Shown here piece after piece: positions 1 to 5,459 of a DNA stretch of 5,579 nt. The first letter of the stretch is position 1, and each line of letters starts with the position of its first letter. The translations under genes and the position numbers were made by a program. Location of the stretch: the NCBI GenBank assembly GCA_002067325.1, contig MVQY01000166.1, positions 1 through 5,579 of the forward strand, given 5' to 3'. The DNA comes from Methanobacterium sp. PtaU1.Bin097. Its GTDB lineage: Archaea; Methanobacteriota; Methanobacteria; Methanobacteriales; Methanobacteriaceae. The notes beneath the pieces were generated by a model. That model was not told the origin of the DNA, ran no database searches, and saw nothing but the letters and a program-made list of their open reading frames with translations.

Positions 1-14
1 ATATGATGATTCAA

Positions 15-2003
15 ATGAAAGCCATGTCAAACGTGGATATCTACGCTATTTCCAGTGAACTTAAGAGATCCCTGAAGGATGCCCGCTTTCAAAAGGCATA
101 CCAGCCAGGAAAGGACACCGTTTTGATCCGGTTTCATGTCCCTGGCATCGGCCGTCGGGACGTGGTATTCCAAGCCGGTTTAAGGGTCCATATAACCCAG
201 TATCCCCCGCAGAACCCTAAAGTCCCCCCCAGTTTTCCCATGCTTCTCCGGAAATATCTAAGCGGAGCCACCGTAAGTGAGGTGCGCCAGCACCACTTCG
301 ACCGCATCCTGGAAATCGAATTTCAGAAGGAGCACAGATATACACTGATCATAGAACTTTTCTCCAAGGGCAATATAATACTTTTAGATGAAGAAGGCCA
401 GATCATACTCCCACTCAAACGGAAGCTATGGCAGGACCGGAAGATATCCAGCAAAGAACCCTACAAGTACCCCCCGGAAAGGGGAATAAACCCCCTCCAC
501 GCCAGTCAAGAGGAAATAAAAGAGTTGTTTTTAGGTTCAGATACAGATATAATACGGACTTTGGCCAAGAGCGGTTTCGGGGGTTTATATGCTGAAGAGA
601 TAGTCTTAAGGGCTGGTGTAGCTAAAGATAAAGAGGCCGCTTCCATCAGTGCAGAAGAGGTTGATTCAGTATATAATGCCCTGAGGGAAGTTTTCGACCC
701 GCTTTTAAGTGACCAGTTCCATCCCCAGATAATCTCAGATGGTAAGGATGATGTTCTACCGCTCGATCTTAAAATGTATGAAGGCTACGAGAAGAAATCC
801 TTCCCCACTTTTAACGAGGCCGCCGATGAGTTCTACAGTAGCATCGTAGGGGAGGATATCAAGAAGGTCCAGGAGGATATCTGGGCAGCCGAAGTGGGAA
901 AATACGAAAAAAGGCTACGGATACAGAAGGAAAGCCTGGATAAGTTCGAAAAGACAGTCGTAGATTCCAAGATAAAGGGTGACTTACTTTATTCTCATTA
1001 CCAGGAAGTGGAAAACGTCCTGGAGATAATCCTCCAGGCCCGGGAGAAGTATTCCTGGCTGGAGATAATCAAGATCATCAAAGACGCCAGGAAAAAGAAG
1101 GTGAAGGGGACGGAGATTGTAGAGTCCATCGATAAACTGGGAAACATAACCCTGAACCTGGAAGGCCAGCGGATAGTCCTGGACTCCCACCTGAGCATCC
1201 CGGAGAATGCTGAGACCTACTATAACAAGGGAAAAAAGGCTAAACGGAAGATCAAAGGGGTCCACATCGCCATAGAGAAGACCATTAAGGAGATCGAGAA
1301 GGCGGAAAGTAAGCGGGATGTGGCTTTAGAACAGGTTAAGATCCCTGAAAAACGGGTTAAAAAGGAGCTTAAATGGTTCGAGAAGCTCCGCTGGTTTATA
1401 TCCTCCGACGGCTTCCTGGTAGTGGGTGGTAGAGACGCGGCCACCAACGAATCAGTGGTGAAAAAGCACATGGAAAACCAGGATATCTACCTGCACAGTG
1501 ACATCCACGGCGCACCCTCAGTGGTAATTAAAAGTGAGGGGAGAGACATACCAGAGAACACCATAAATGAGGCGGCTGGACTGGCGGCTTCCTTCTCCAG
1601 CGCCTGGACCAAGGGATTCAGCAGCCAGGACGTGTACTGGGTCCACCCGGAACAGGTCTCCAAGACACCGGAGTCTGGGGAATTCGTGGCTAAAGGCGCG
1701 TTCATTATCAGGGGGACGCGGAATTACGTCCGAGCGGTTCCTCTCTTCGTGGCAGTTGGAGTGGTAGACTATGAAGGTGAACGGATCATGGCCGGCCCTG
1801 TATCAGCTGTAAATAAATATACAGATAACTACGCGGTGATAAAGCCCGGTTTCACCAAGAAAGAGGAGATATCCCGGAAGATCCTGAAACAAATCAACGT
1901 AGATAACATCACCACCCTGGATGATGTGGTCCGGGTTCTGCCCTCTGGTAAGTGCGACTTTGCCGATGACCGAGATCTGCGCAAGATAGACCTGGGTTAC
2001 TGA
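15..2003 (+). CDS. rqcH: RqcH / NFACT-family ribosome-associated quality control protein
   Basis: Archaeal homologue of bacterial RqcH and eukaryotic Rqc2/NEMF. The family binds large ribosomal subunits carrying stalled peptidyl-tRNA and, in characterised members, recruits tRNA to add a C-terminal tail that marks the nascent chain for degradation; it acts in the cytoplasm. With the start at 15 the protein has 662 residues, normal for the archaeal family. Visible parts: NFACT-N domain from the N-terminus, with the conserved Asp of SNVD at residue 8 and the D96-R97 pair (HFDRILEIEF) matching tRNA-contact residues known in RqcH/Rqc2; long charged helices at about 285-365; a PENAETYYNKGKKAKRK stretch at about 390-415; a second coiled coil to about 455; and an NFACT-R (DUF814) domain at about 460-580 with SSDGFLVVGGRDAATNE, DIYLHSDIHGAP and VYWVHPEQVSK. 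Start choice: ATG codons at 3, 6, 15 and 24 are in frame. I prefer 15 because MKAMSNVD is the usual family N-terminus and GATGAT at 5-10 can serve as ribosome binding site. The upstream side is cut by the window edge, so a longer form cannot be excluded. The stop is followed by a second in-frame stop nearby. Confidence 0.93.
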   Translation: MKAMSNVDIYAISSELKRSLKDARFQKAYQPGKDTVLIRFHVPGIGRRDVVFQAGLRVHITQYPPQNPKVPPSFPMLLRKYLSGATVSEVRQHHFDRILEIEFQKEHRYTLIIELFSKGNIILLDEEGQIILPLKRKLWQDRKISSKEPYKYPPERGINPLHASQEEIKELFLGSDTDIIRTLAKSGFGGLYAEEIVLRAGVAKDKEAASISAEEVDSVYNALREVFDPLLSDQFHPQIISDGKDDVLPLDLKMYEGYEKKSFPTFNEAADEFYSSIVGEDIKKVQEDIWAAEVGKYEKRLRIQKESLDKFEKTVVDSKIKGDLLYSHYQEVENVLEIILQAREKYSWLEIIKIIKDARKKKVKGTEIVESIDKLGNITLNLEGQRIVLDSHLSIPENAETYYNKGKKAKRKIKGVHIAIEKTIKEIEKAESKRDVALEQVKIPEKRVKKELKWFEKLRWFISSDGFLVVGGRDAATNESVVKKHMENQDIYLHSDIHGAPSVVIKSEGRDIPENTINEAAGLAASFSSAWTKGFSSQDVYWVHPEQVSKTPESGEFVAKGAFIIRGTRNYVRAVPLFVAVGVVDYEGERIMAGPVSAVNKYTDNYAVIKPGFTKKEEISRKILKQINVDNITTLDDVVRVLPSGKCDFADDRDLRKIDLGY

Positions 2004-2018
2004 TAAGTAATGATAATA

Positions 2019-2465
2019 CTAATTTTCTATCCTGACTACATCTTGAAATATATCAAAATGTTTATCAAAGGTGTAAATTTCCTTACAATTTAGTTTTTGC
2101 ATAGTTACATATGCTATTGCATCATTTAAACCTATTTTATTGTCTTTGTAAGTTTCAACTACCCTATGGGCGTCTTTCATATCTTGTACCGTTGTTTCAA
2201 TGATCCTGAAAGACGGGTGCTCCAATAAAAATCTTTGAATACGTATTGAGATATCCTGTTCAGTTAATTTTTCAAGAATATTAGCTGCTTCTGATATTTG
2301 AGTAGTGGTTATGTGTACTTTTTCACCCTCTGTTACTCTTTTAACTATTTTTCTTGAATTTTTCTTCAAATTCACTGTTTTAGAATTTAAATTCGGCCTA
2401 TTTTGTTCTATCAACGCGTATATTATCACGTTGGCGTCCATAATTCTCAAGTTTTCACTCGTCAT
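2019..2465 (-). CDS. vapC: VapC-type PIN-domain toxin ribonuclease
   Basis: PIN-domain protein, the likely toxin of a type II toxin-antitoxin pair. VapC toxins are Mg2+-dependent endoribonucleases that cleave tRNA, rRNA or mRNA and are held inactive by their antitoxin. With the start at 2465 it has 148 residues. The acidic PIN residues are all present: D10 with N12 in MDANVIIYAL, E59 in ISEAANILE, D115 in GLNDAIAYV and D134 in YTFDKHFD, so the active site looks intact. Start choice: the frame is open from ATG 2495, but 2465 gives the usual short toxin-antitoxin overlap (11 bp with the antitoxin stop) and has a purine-rich AGAGAG just upstream; ATG 2441, directly at MDANV, is a third option (140 residues). 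Translational coupling to the antitoxin is likely. The gene is convergent with rqcH, stop to stop 15 bp apart. It is strikingly A/T-rich: 2041-2100 has 14 G+C in 60, against 34 in 60 for 1921-1980 in rqcH. The cellular target cannot be read from sequence. Confidence 0.88.
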   Translation of the reverse strand: MTSENLRIMDANVIIYALIEQNRPNLNSKTVNLKKNSRKIVKRVTEGEKVHITTTQISEAANILEKLTEQDISIRIQRFLLEHPSFRIIETTVQDMKDAHRVVETYKDNKIGLNDAIAYVTMQKLNCKEIYTFDKHFDIFQDVVRIEN

Positions 2466-2727
2466 TTTCTCTCTGTCTTTTCTCCCCAATTGCATAGAGT
2501 TCTTTTTTTAATTCCTTCCAATCAGTCATGTCAGACTTAATGTTAAGCTTGATGGAACCAAACAGATCTGTTATATCTTCAGGTTCATATGGTAAAATTT
2601 CTATTTTATCATCTGTGATCTTCAACTTAACTGATGGTGATTTTAAGTTTTTATCTCTCCATTTTTTAGGTAAAACGATACGTCCTTGATTATCAACTTG
2701 TTTAATTACTTCTTTTACATCCATCAT
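2455..2727 (-). CDS. vapB: AbrB/SpoVT-domain antitoxin (VapB-like)
   Basis: Antitoxin partner of the downstream PIN toxin, 90 residues. The N-terminal half (about residues 5-50) is a swapped-hairpin AbrB/SpoVT/MazE-type DNA-binding domain: VIKQVDNQGRIVLPKKWRD, followed by a beta-rich VKLKITDDKIEILPY. The C-terminal half (about 51-90: DITDLFGSIKLNI, then a charged helix DWKELKKELYAIGEKRQRE) is the kind of flexible segment that wraps around a VapC toxin and blocks its active site. Such antitoxins usually bind their own promoter, alone or with the toxin, and repress the operon; a perfect 14-bp palindrome lies 22 bp upstream of the start. ATG codons at 2727 and 2724 are adjacent; GGTAGTGGTAAT just upstream contains a weak archaeal ribosome binding site. 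It is the first gene of a two-gene operon and its end overlaps vapC by 11 bp. The same A/T-rich composition as vapC suggests the pair arrived together. Confidence 0.88.
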   Translation of the reverse strand: MMDVKEVIKQVDNQGRIVLPKKWRDKNLKSPSVKLKITDDKIEILPYEPEDITDLFGSIKLNIKSDMTDWKELKKELYAIGEKRQRENDE

Positions 2728-2748
2728 ATTACCACTACCTTTAATAGG

Positions 2749-2762
2749 TAATTTATAAATTA
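2749..2762. promoter_or_regulatory. Perfect 14-bp palindrome, candidate vapBC operator
   Basis: TAATTTATAAATTA is identical on both strands. It lies between the candidate TATA box (2766-2773) and the predicted transcription start near 2745, where a bound repressor would block the promoter. Beside it, ACCT-TTAAT-AGGT (2737-2749) forms a second, shorter dyad. Palindromes at this position are typical operators of AbrB-type antitoxins. An A/T-only palindrome can arise by chance in such A/T-rich DNA, which limits confidence. Confidence 0.45.
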
Positions 2763-2765
2763 AGG

Positions 2766-2773
2766 TATATATT
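2766..2773 (-). promoter_or_regulatory. Candidate TATA box (box A) of vapBC
   Basis: Read on the minus strand this is AATATATA, preceded by an A-run (GAAAAA) that fits an archaeal BRE. A start of transcription about 25 bp downstream of its centre would fall near 2745, leaving a leader of about 18 nt before the vapB ATG that includes GGTAGTGG. TTTATAAA inside the neighbouring palindrome (2752-2759) is an alternative but would place the transcript start almost at the start codon. Inferred from spacing only. Confidence 0.5.
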
Positions 2774-2796
2774 TTTTTCTACCTAAAATTTGTTTT

Positions 2797-2831
2797 TTAC
2801 CATTTCATTGGACAAGTGGTAATTATTTTTT
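2797..2831. repeat. Inverted repeat with loop, followed by T6
   Basis: TTACCATTT (2797-2805) can pair with AAGTGGTAA (2814-2822): nine pairs including one G-U, with an 8-nt loop, followed by six T (2826-2831). On the plus strand it resembles a hairpin-type terminator, but no plus-strand gene needs one here except antisense reads across vapBC. It could instead be a protein-binding dyad: the half-site TTACCA is found again at 2729-2734 and 2923-2928. Confidence 0.35.
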
Positions 2832-2977
2832 CTAGATATTTAGTATTACTAATTTTATATTTAATAATATAAATATTTTGTAGGGTCCTGGAAATTGATT
2901 ATTGACACAGCCCCCCTAATATTTACCAGATTATTTAAACCAGGTTTTTAAAAAATGAAGATCATCGATACATCAAA

Positions 2978-3036
2978 TTATTTAGAAATATCCGAAGTAG
3001 TTATCTAGATATATCAGAAGTAGTTATTTAGATATA
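2978..3036. repeat. 23-bp tandem direct repeat, about 2.6 units
   Basis: Unit 1 is 2978-3000, unit 2 is 3001-3023, and 3024-3036 is the first 13 bases of a third. Units 1 and 2 differ at three positions. The 20 bases at 2994-3013 recur at 3017-3036 with one C/T change. Each unit begins TTAT(T/C)TAGA and ends GAAGTAG. Unit 2 contains the perfect 10-bp palindrome TATCTAGATA (3002-3011), which units 1 and 3 carry with one or two changes. The third copy runs into the TATA-like GATATAAAAAAG of the downstream regulator gene. Repeats of this period next to a regulator promoter suggest operator sites, perhaps for the regulator itself. Confidence 0.7.
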
Positions 3037-3039
3037 AAA
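3031..3039 (+). promoter_or_regulatory. Candidate TATA box of the HTH-cupin gene
   Basis: GATATAAAA overlaps the last repeat copy; transcription would start near 3060, giving a leader of about 65 nt. A second candidate is AAATATAA at 3084-3091, which would start transcription near 3112 just before the ribosome binding site. A third, GATATAAAAAG at 3096-3106, would give an almost leaderless transcript. Sequence alone does not decide between them. Confidence 0.35.
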
Positions 3040-3112
3040 AAGGATGTACCTGTTTTGTTTTTTTTAATACAAAAAAAGCTAGCAAATATAATGGGGATAT
3101 AAAAAGAAAACT

Positions 3113-3118
3113 AAGGGG
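3113..3118 (+). promoter_or_regulatory. Ribosome binding site deciding the GTG start
   Basis: AAGGGG ends 6 nt before the GTG at 3125. No ATG in the correct frame lies near the HTH start, so this site is the main support for a GTG initiation codon. Confidence 0.6.
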
Positions 3119-3124
3119 ATAAAA

Positions 3125-3673
3125 GTGAAAGACATCATAAGAGATATTGGTAACCGGGTTAAAGAGCTTAGAGAACTATCTGATGTTTCCTGTGAGGAAA
3201 TAGCAGGGAAACTTGAAATTACAAAGGAAGAATATCAGCTCTATGAACAGGGAGAAAAAGATATCCCAGTAAGTATACTCTATGAGATCGCCCGTGTCTT
3301 AAAGGTGGATATGGGCCTCTTTGTAAGTGGCGAAGAAACCAGAATGCATCTTTTTCATGTGACCCGCGCCGAAAAGGGAAGGCCCATTGAACTCAGGGAA
3401 GGCTACGAAGGAATCAGTCTGGCCGATAGATTTCGGGGAAAAGAAGCTGAAACACTCATTGTCACCATCAAGCCCCTGGATGTAAAACCAGTTATGAACT
3501 CCCATACTGGCCAGGAATTTAATTACATACTGGAAGGTTCCCTCAAACTTTATCTCGATAAGCATGAGATAATTTTAAATGCCGGAGATTCCATATACTT
3601 CGATTCAAAATACGAACACACCATGGAACCCTTAAATAATAAACAGGCAAAATTTTTAGCAGTTATCATATGA
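3125..3673 (+). CDS. HTH (XRE-type) – cupin transcriptional regulator
   Basis: A 182-residue regulator with two domains. Residues about 8-68 form a lambda-repressor/XRE-like helix-turn-helix (RVKELRELSDVSCEEIAGKL, then ITKEEYQLYEQGEKDIP and a closing helix ILYEIARVLKVD). Residues about 108-182 form a cupin_2 beta-barrel: motif 1 in NSHTGQEFNYILEG, motif 2 in GDSIYFDSKYEHTMEP. In the cupin, H127, E131 and H165 occupy metal-ligand positions, while the first histidine of motif 1 is N125, so metal binding is possible but not certain. Known members of this architecture sense small metabolites and activate or repress adjacent catabolic genes. The start is GTG with AAGGGG 6 nt upstream. The next gene, 65 bp downstream on the same strand, is an acyl-CoA synthetase, so the likely role is to control carboxylic-acid activation, with an acid or acyl-CoA as effector; that is inference. 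Direct repeats upstream (2978-3036) are candidate binding sites for self-control. Confidence 0.88.
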   Translation: MKDIIRDIGNRVKELRELSDVSCEEIAGKLEITKEEYQLYEQGEKDIPVSILYEIARVLKVDMGLFVSGEETRMHLFHVTRAEKGRPIELREGYEGISLADRFRGKEAETLIVTIKPLDVKPVMNSHTGQEFNYILEGSLKLYLDKHEIILNAGDSIYFDSKYEHTMEPLNNKQAKFLAVII

Positions 3674-3681
3674 ATCAGAAT

Positions 3682-3698
3682 ATTAAAGAGACTTTAAT
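3682..3698 (+). promoter_or_regulatory. Perfect hairpin between regulator and synthetase genes
   Basis: ATTAAAG (3682-3688), loop AGA, CTTTAAT (3692-3698). No T-run follows directly, so it is a poor terminator; an operator dyad or an RNA processing or stability element fits better. It overlaps a direct repeat of GAGACTT at 3688-3694 and 3699-3705, spaced 11 bp, about one helical turn. TTATTTTAAA (3704-3713) just after could be a TATA box for a separate synthetase transcript starting near the ribosome binding site. Confidence 0.4.
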
Positions 3699-3727
3699 GA
3701 GACTTATTTTAAAAAATCAATCTTTTT

Positions 3728-3732
3728 GAGGT
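3728..3732 (+). promoter_or_regulatory. Ribosome binding site of the acyl-CoA synthetase
   Basis: GAGGT complements the 3' end of archaeal 16S rRNA and ends 6 nt before the ATG at 3739, which fixes the start of the synthetase. Confidence 0.7.
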
Positions 3733-3738
3733 AGTTTA

Positions 3739-5424
3739 ATGTCCAGTTTACTTAAAAATTACGTGAATAGGGAGGATTTTAAGTCCTATGAAGATTTCAA
3801 GGAAAACTTCCAGTTTAAGATTCCTGAAAACTTTAACTTCGCCTATGATATCATGGATAAGTACGCAGAGATAGATCCCGAGAAACTTGCCCTGCTCTGG
3901 TGTAACGATGAAGGTGAAGAGAGAAGGTTCACTTTCAAAGACCTTAAAGAGAAAAGTAACCAGATAGCCAACTTCTTTAAAAGGATCGGTATTAAAAAGG
4001 AGGACGCCGTCATTTTAACCCTTAAAAACCGCTATGAATTCTGGTTTTCCATGATGGCCCTGCATAAAATTGGAGCAATACCCATCCCCTCCACGCATAT
4101 GCTTAGAACCAAGGATATGATCTACAGAATTAAAAATGCAGGGGTGAAGATGATCCTAACTATCGACACCGATTCATTGATCAAAACTTATGAGGAAGCA
4201 GAAAAAGAGTTAAAGGCAGACCTCTTGAAGGTATACGTAAACATGAATAGTCTCGACAAAGACATCCCAGGATGGTATAATCTAAGCAAGGAAATTGAAG
4301 ACGAAAGTATGGAATTTACAAGGCCCACTGGTGATGAAAGCACTGAAAATACCGATCCATTTTTGATATATTTTTCTTCAGGTACTACTGGCCAGCCTAA
4401 AATGGTCCTACACGACTTCACTTATCCTCTAGGCCATATTATCACCGCTAAATACTGGCACAACGTGGTGGAAGATGGCCTACACCACACATCCGCCGAT
4501 ACTGGCTGGGCCAAAACCAGCTGGGGACAGCTTTATGGCCAATGGATTGCAGGAACCGGACTCTTTATCTATGACTACCACCGTTTTGATGGACTTAACC
4601 TTCTCCGAATGGTTGAAAAATATAAAGTCACCACATTCTGTGCTCCACCTACCATTTACAGATTTCTAATTCAAGAAGATCTATCCTGCTTCGATTTCAG
4701 TAATCTGACCTACGTCACCACTGCCGGTGAACCCCTAAACCCGGAAGTATACCAGCGCTTCTATGACCTTACCGGACTTCGGATCATGGAAGGCTTCGGG
4801 CAAAGTGAAAGTGTCGTCCTGATCGGGAACTTCATATGGGTCACACCCAAACCAGGGTCTATGGGAAAGATTGCACCTACCTATAACATAGAGCTACTCG
4901 ACAGTGACGGGGAGGTGGTGGAGTTAGGCGAAGAAGGAGAAATAACAGTGAACATTAAAAATGGTTCTCCCCCTGGTCTGGTTAAAGAGTACTACAAAGA
5001 TCAGGAGAAGAGTGATTATGCTTTCCGAAATATGCACTACCACAGTGGAGATACGGCCTGGATGGATGAAGACGATTACCTGTGGTTTGTGGGAAGAAAC
5101 GATGATATCATAAAAAGCTCAGGTTACAGGATCGGACCCTTTGAAGTTGAAAGTGCGGTTATATCCCATCCCTCAGTTTTAGAGTGTGCCATAAGTGGTT
5201 ATCCCGATAAAATAAGGGGACAGATTATAAAGGCAACCATTGTCCTGGTAAAAGAATTCACACCCAGTGAAGAACTTAAAAAAGAAATACAAAACCATGT
5301 AAAAAATGTCACAGCCCCCTATAAATACCCCAGAATAATCGAATTCGTAGATGAACTTCCAAAGACCATCAGTGGCAAAATAAAAAGGGGAGAAATCCGG
5401 GATAGGGATAAAAAGAGAATATAA
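3739..5424 (+). CDS. AMP-forming medium-chain acyl-CoA synthetase (MacS/ACSM-like)
   Basis: 561-residue cytoplasmic ligase of the ANL superfamily: carboxylate + ATP + CoA gives acyl-CoA + AMP + PPi through an acyl-adenylate. Core motifs are intact: P-loop YFSSGTTGQPKMV (211-223), TTAGEPLNPEVY (327-338), GFGQSES (352-358), YHSGDTAW (434-441), GRNDDIIKSSGYRIGP (452-467, hinge region) and PKTISGKIKR (541-550) with K547 as the adenylation lysine. No residue looks missing. Substrate hints: TSADTGWAKTSWGQLYG (251-267) is typical of medium-chain ACSM-type enzymes, and in GFGQSES the position that holds the pocket-closing Trp in acetyl-CoA synthetase (WWQTE) is Gly354, which predicts an acid longer than acetate. 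The closest characterised type I know is MacS of Methanosarcina acetivorans, active on short branched and medium acids. Its role in a methanogen may be reuse of fatty or branched-chain acids for lipid or amino-acid synthesis. Probably co-regulated with the HTH-cupin gene upstream. No plus-strand T-run terminator is visible before the convergent neighbour. Confidence 0.92.
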   Translation: MSSLLKNYVNREDFKSYEDFKENFQFKIPENFNFAYDIMDKYAEIDPEKLALLWCNDEGEERRFTFKDLKEKSNQIANFFKRIGIKKEDAVILTLKNRYEFWFSMMALHKIGAIPIPSTHMLRTKDMIYRIKNAGVKMILTIDTDSLIKTYEEAEKELKADLLKVYVNMNSLDKDIPGWYNLSKEIEDESMEFTRPTGDESTENTDPFLIYFSSGTTGQPKMVLHDFTYPLGHIITAKYWHNVVEDGLHHTSADTGWAKTSWGQLYGQWIAGTGLFIYDYHRFDGLNLLRMVEKYKVTTFCAPPTIYRFLIQEDLSCFDFSNLTYVTTAGEPLNPEVYQRFYDLTGLRIMEGFGQSESVVLIGNFIWVTPKPGSMGKIAPTYNIELLDSDGEVVELGEEGEITVNIKNGSPPGLVKEYYKDQEKSDYAFRNMHYHSGDTAWMDEDDYLWFVGRNDDIIKSSGYRIGPFEVESAVISHPSVLECAISGYPDKIRGQIIKATIVLVKEFTPSEELKKEIQNHVKNVTAPYKYPRIIEFVDELPKTISGKIKRGEIRDRDKKRI

Positions 5425-5443
5425 TTTAATCAGATTTCCAGTC

Positions 5444-5452
5444 AAAAAAAAA
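5444..5452 (-). terminator. Oligo-T terminator of the minus-strand gene
   Basis: Nine A on the plus strand, hence T9 on the minus strand, 7 nt after the stop codon of the partial minus-strand gene. Archaeal RNA polymerase terminates at such runs without a hairpin. It lies in the 35-bp space between two convergent genes. Confidence 0.6.
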
Positions 5453-5459
5453 GTGTAAT

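Larger units (their letters stand above)
2728..3124. other. 397-bp A/T-rich divergent intergenic region
   Basis: This region separates the minus-strand toxin-antitoxin operon from the plus-strand regulator gene, and I see no convincing protein gene or tRNA in it. It holds, in order: the vapBC leader and promoter with a palindrome (2749-2773); a stem-loop plus T-run (2797-2831); a TATA-containing dyad (2854-2873); a short C-rich island with an imperfect inverted repeat (2881-2918); a 23-bp tandem repeat (2978-3036); a T-run/A-run pair (3058-3077); and TATA candidates and the ribosome binding site of the regulator gene. The density of dyads and repeats is higher than two simple promoters need. 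Confidence 0.8.

Noticed and set aside
984..1705. Several minus-strand open frames inside rqcH (984-1265, 998-1198, 1220-1471, 1487-1705) and one plus-strand frame at 1567-1767
   Set aside because: They lie entirely within the strongly supported RqcH coding frame, show no domain-like sequence, and have composition expected of shadow frames.
2305..2511. Plus-strand frame opposite vapC/vapB
   Set aside because: Phe/Leu-rich translation produced by the complement of Lys/Glu-rich A/T-rich genes; the PIN and AbrB proteins on the minus strand explain the region.
2978..3036. CRISPR array
   Set aside because: The repeats are tandem with no unique spacers between them, only about 2.6 units are present, and no cas gene is nearby.
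3058..3077. T-run/AATAC/A-run as a terminator hairpin
   Set aside because: An all A-T stem is weak and lies upstream of the regulator gene with no gene ending there; it is better regarded as promoter-region low-complexity DNA.
3299..3565. Minus-strand frame within the HTH-cupin gene
   Set aside because: The plus strand encodes clear HTH and cupin motifs; the antisense translation has no recognisable features.
4188..4669. Frames on either strand within the acyl-CoA synthetase (4188-4421 minus, 4475-4669 plus)
   Set aside because: They overlap conserved ANL motifs in the main frame and have no independent support.
5179..5445. Minus-strand frame overlapping the end of the synthetase
   Set aside because: It covers the conserved catalytic-lysine region of the synthetase on the other strand, and its Phe/Tyr-rich sequence looks like an antisense shadow; the T9 run at 5444-5452 would also terminate transcription around its start.
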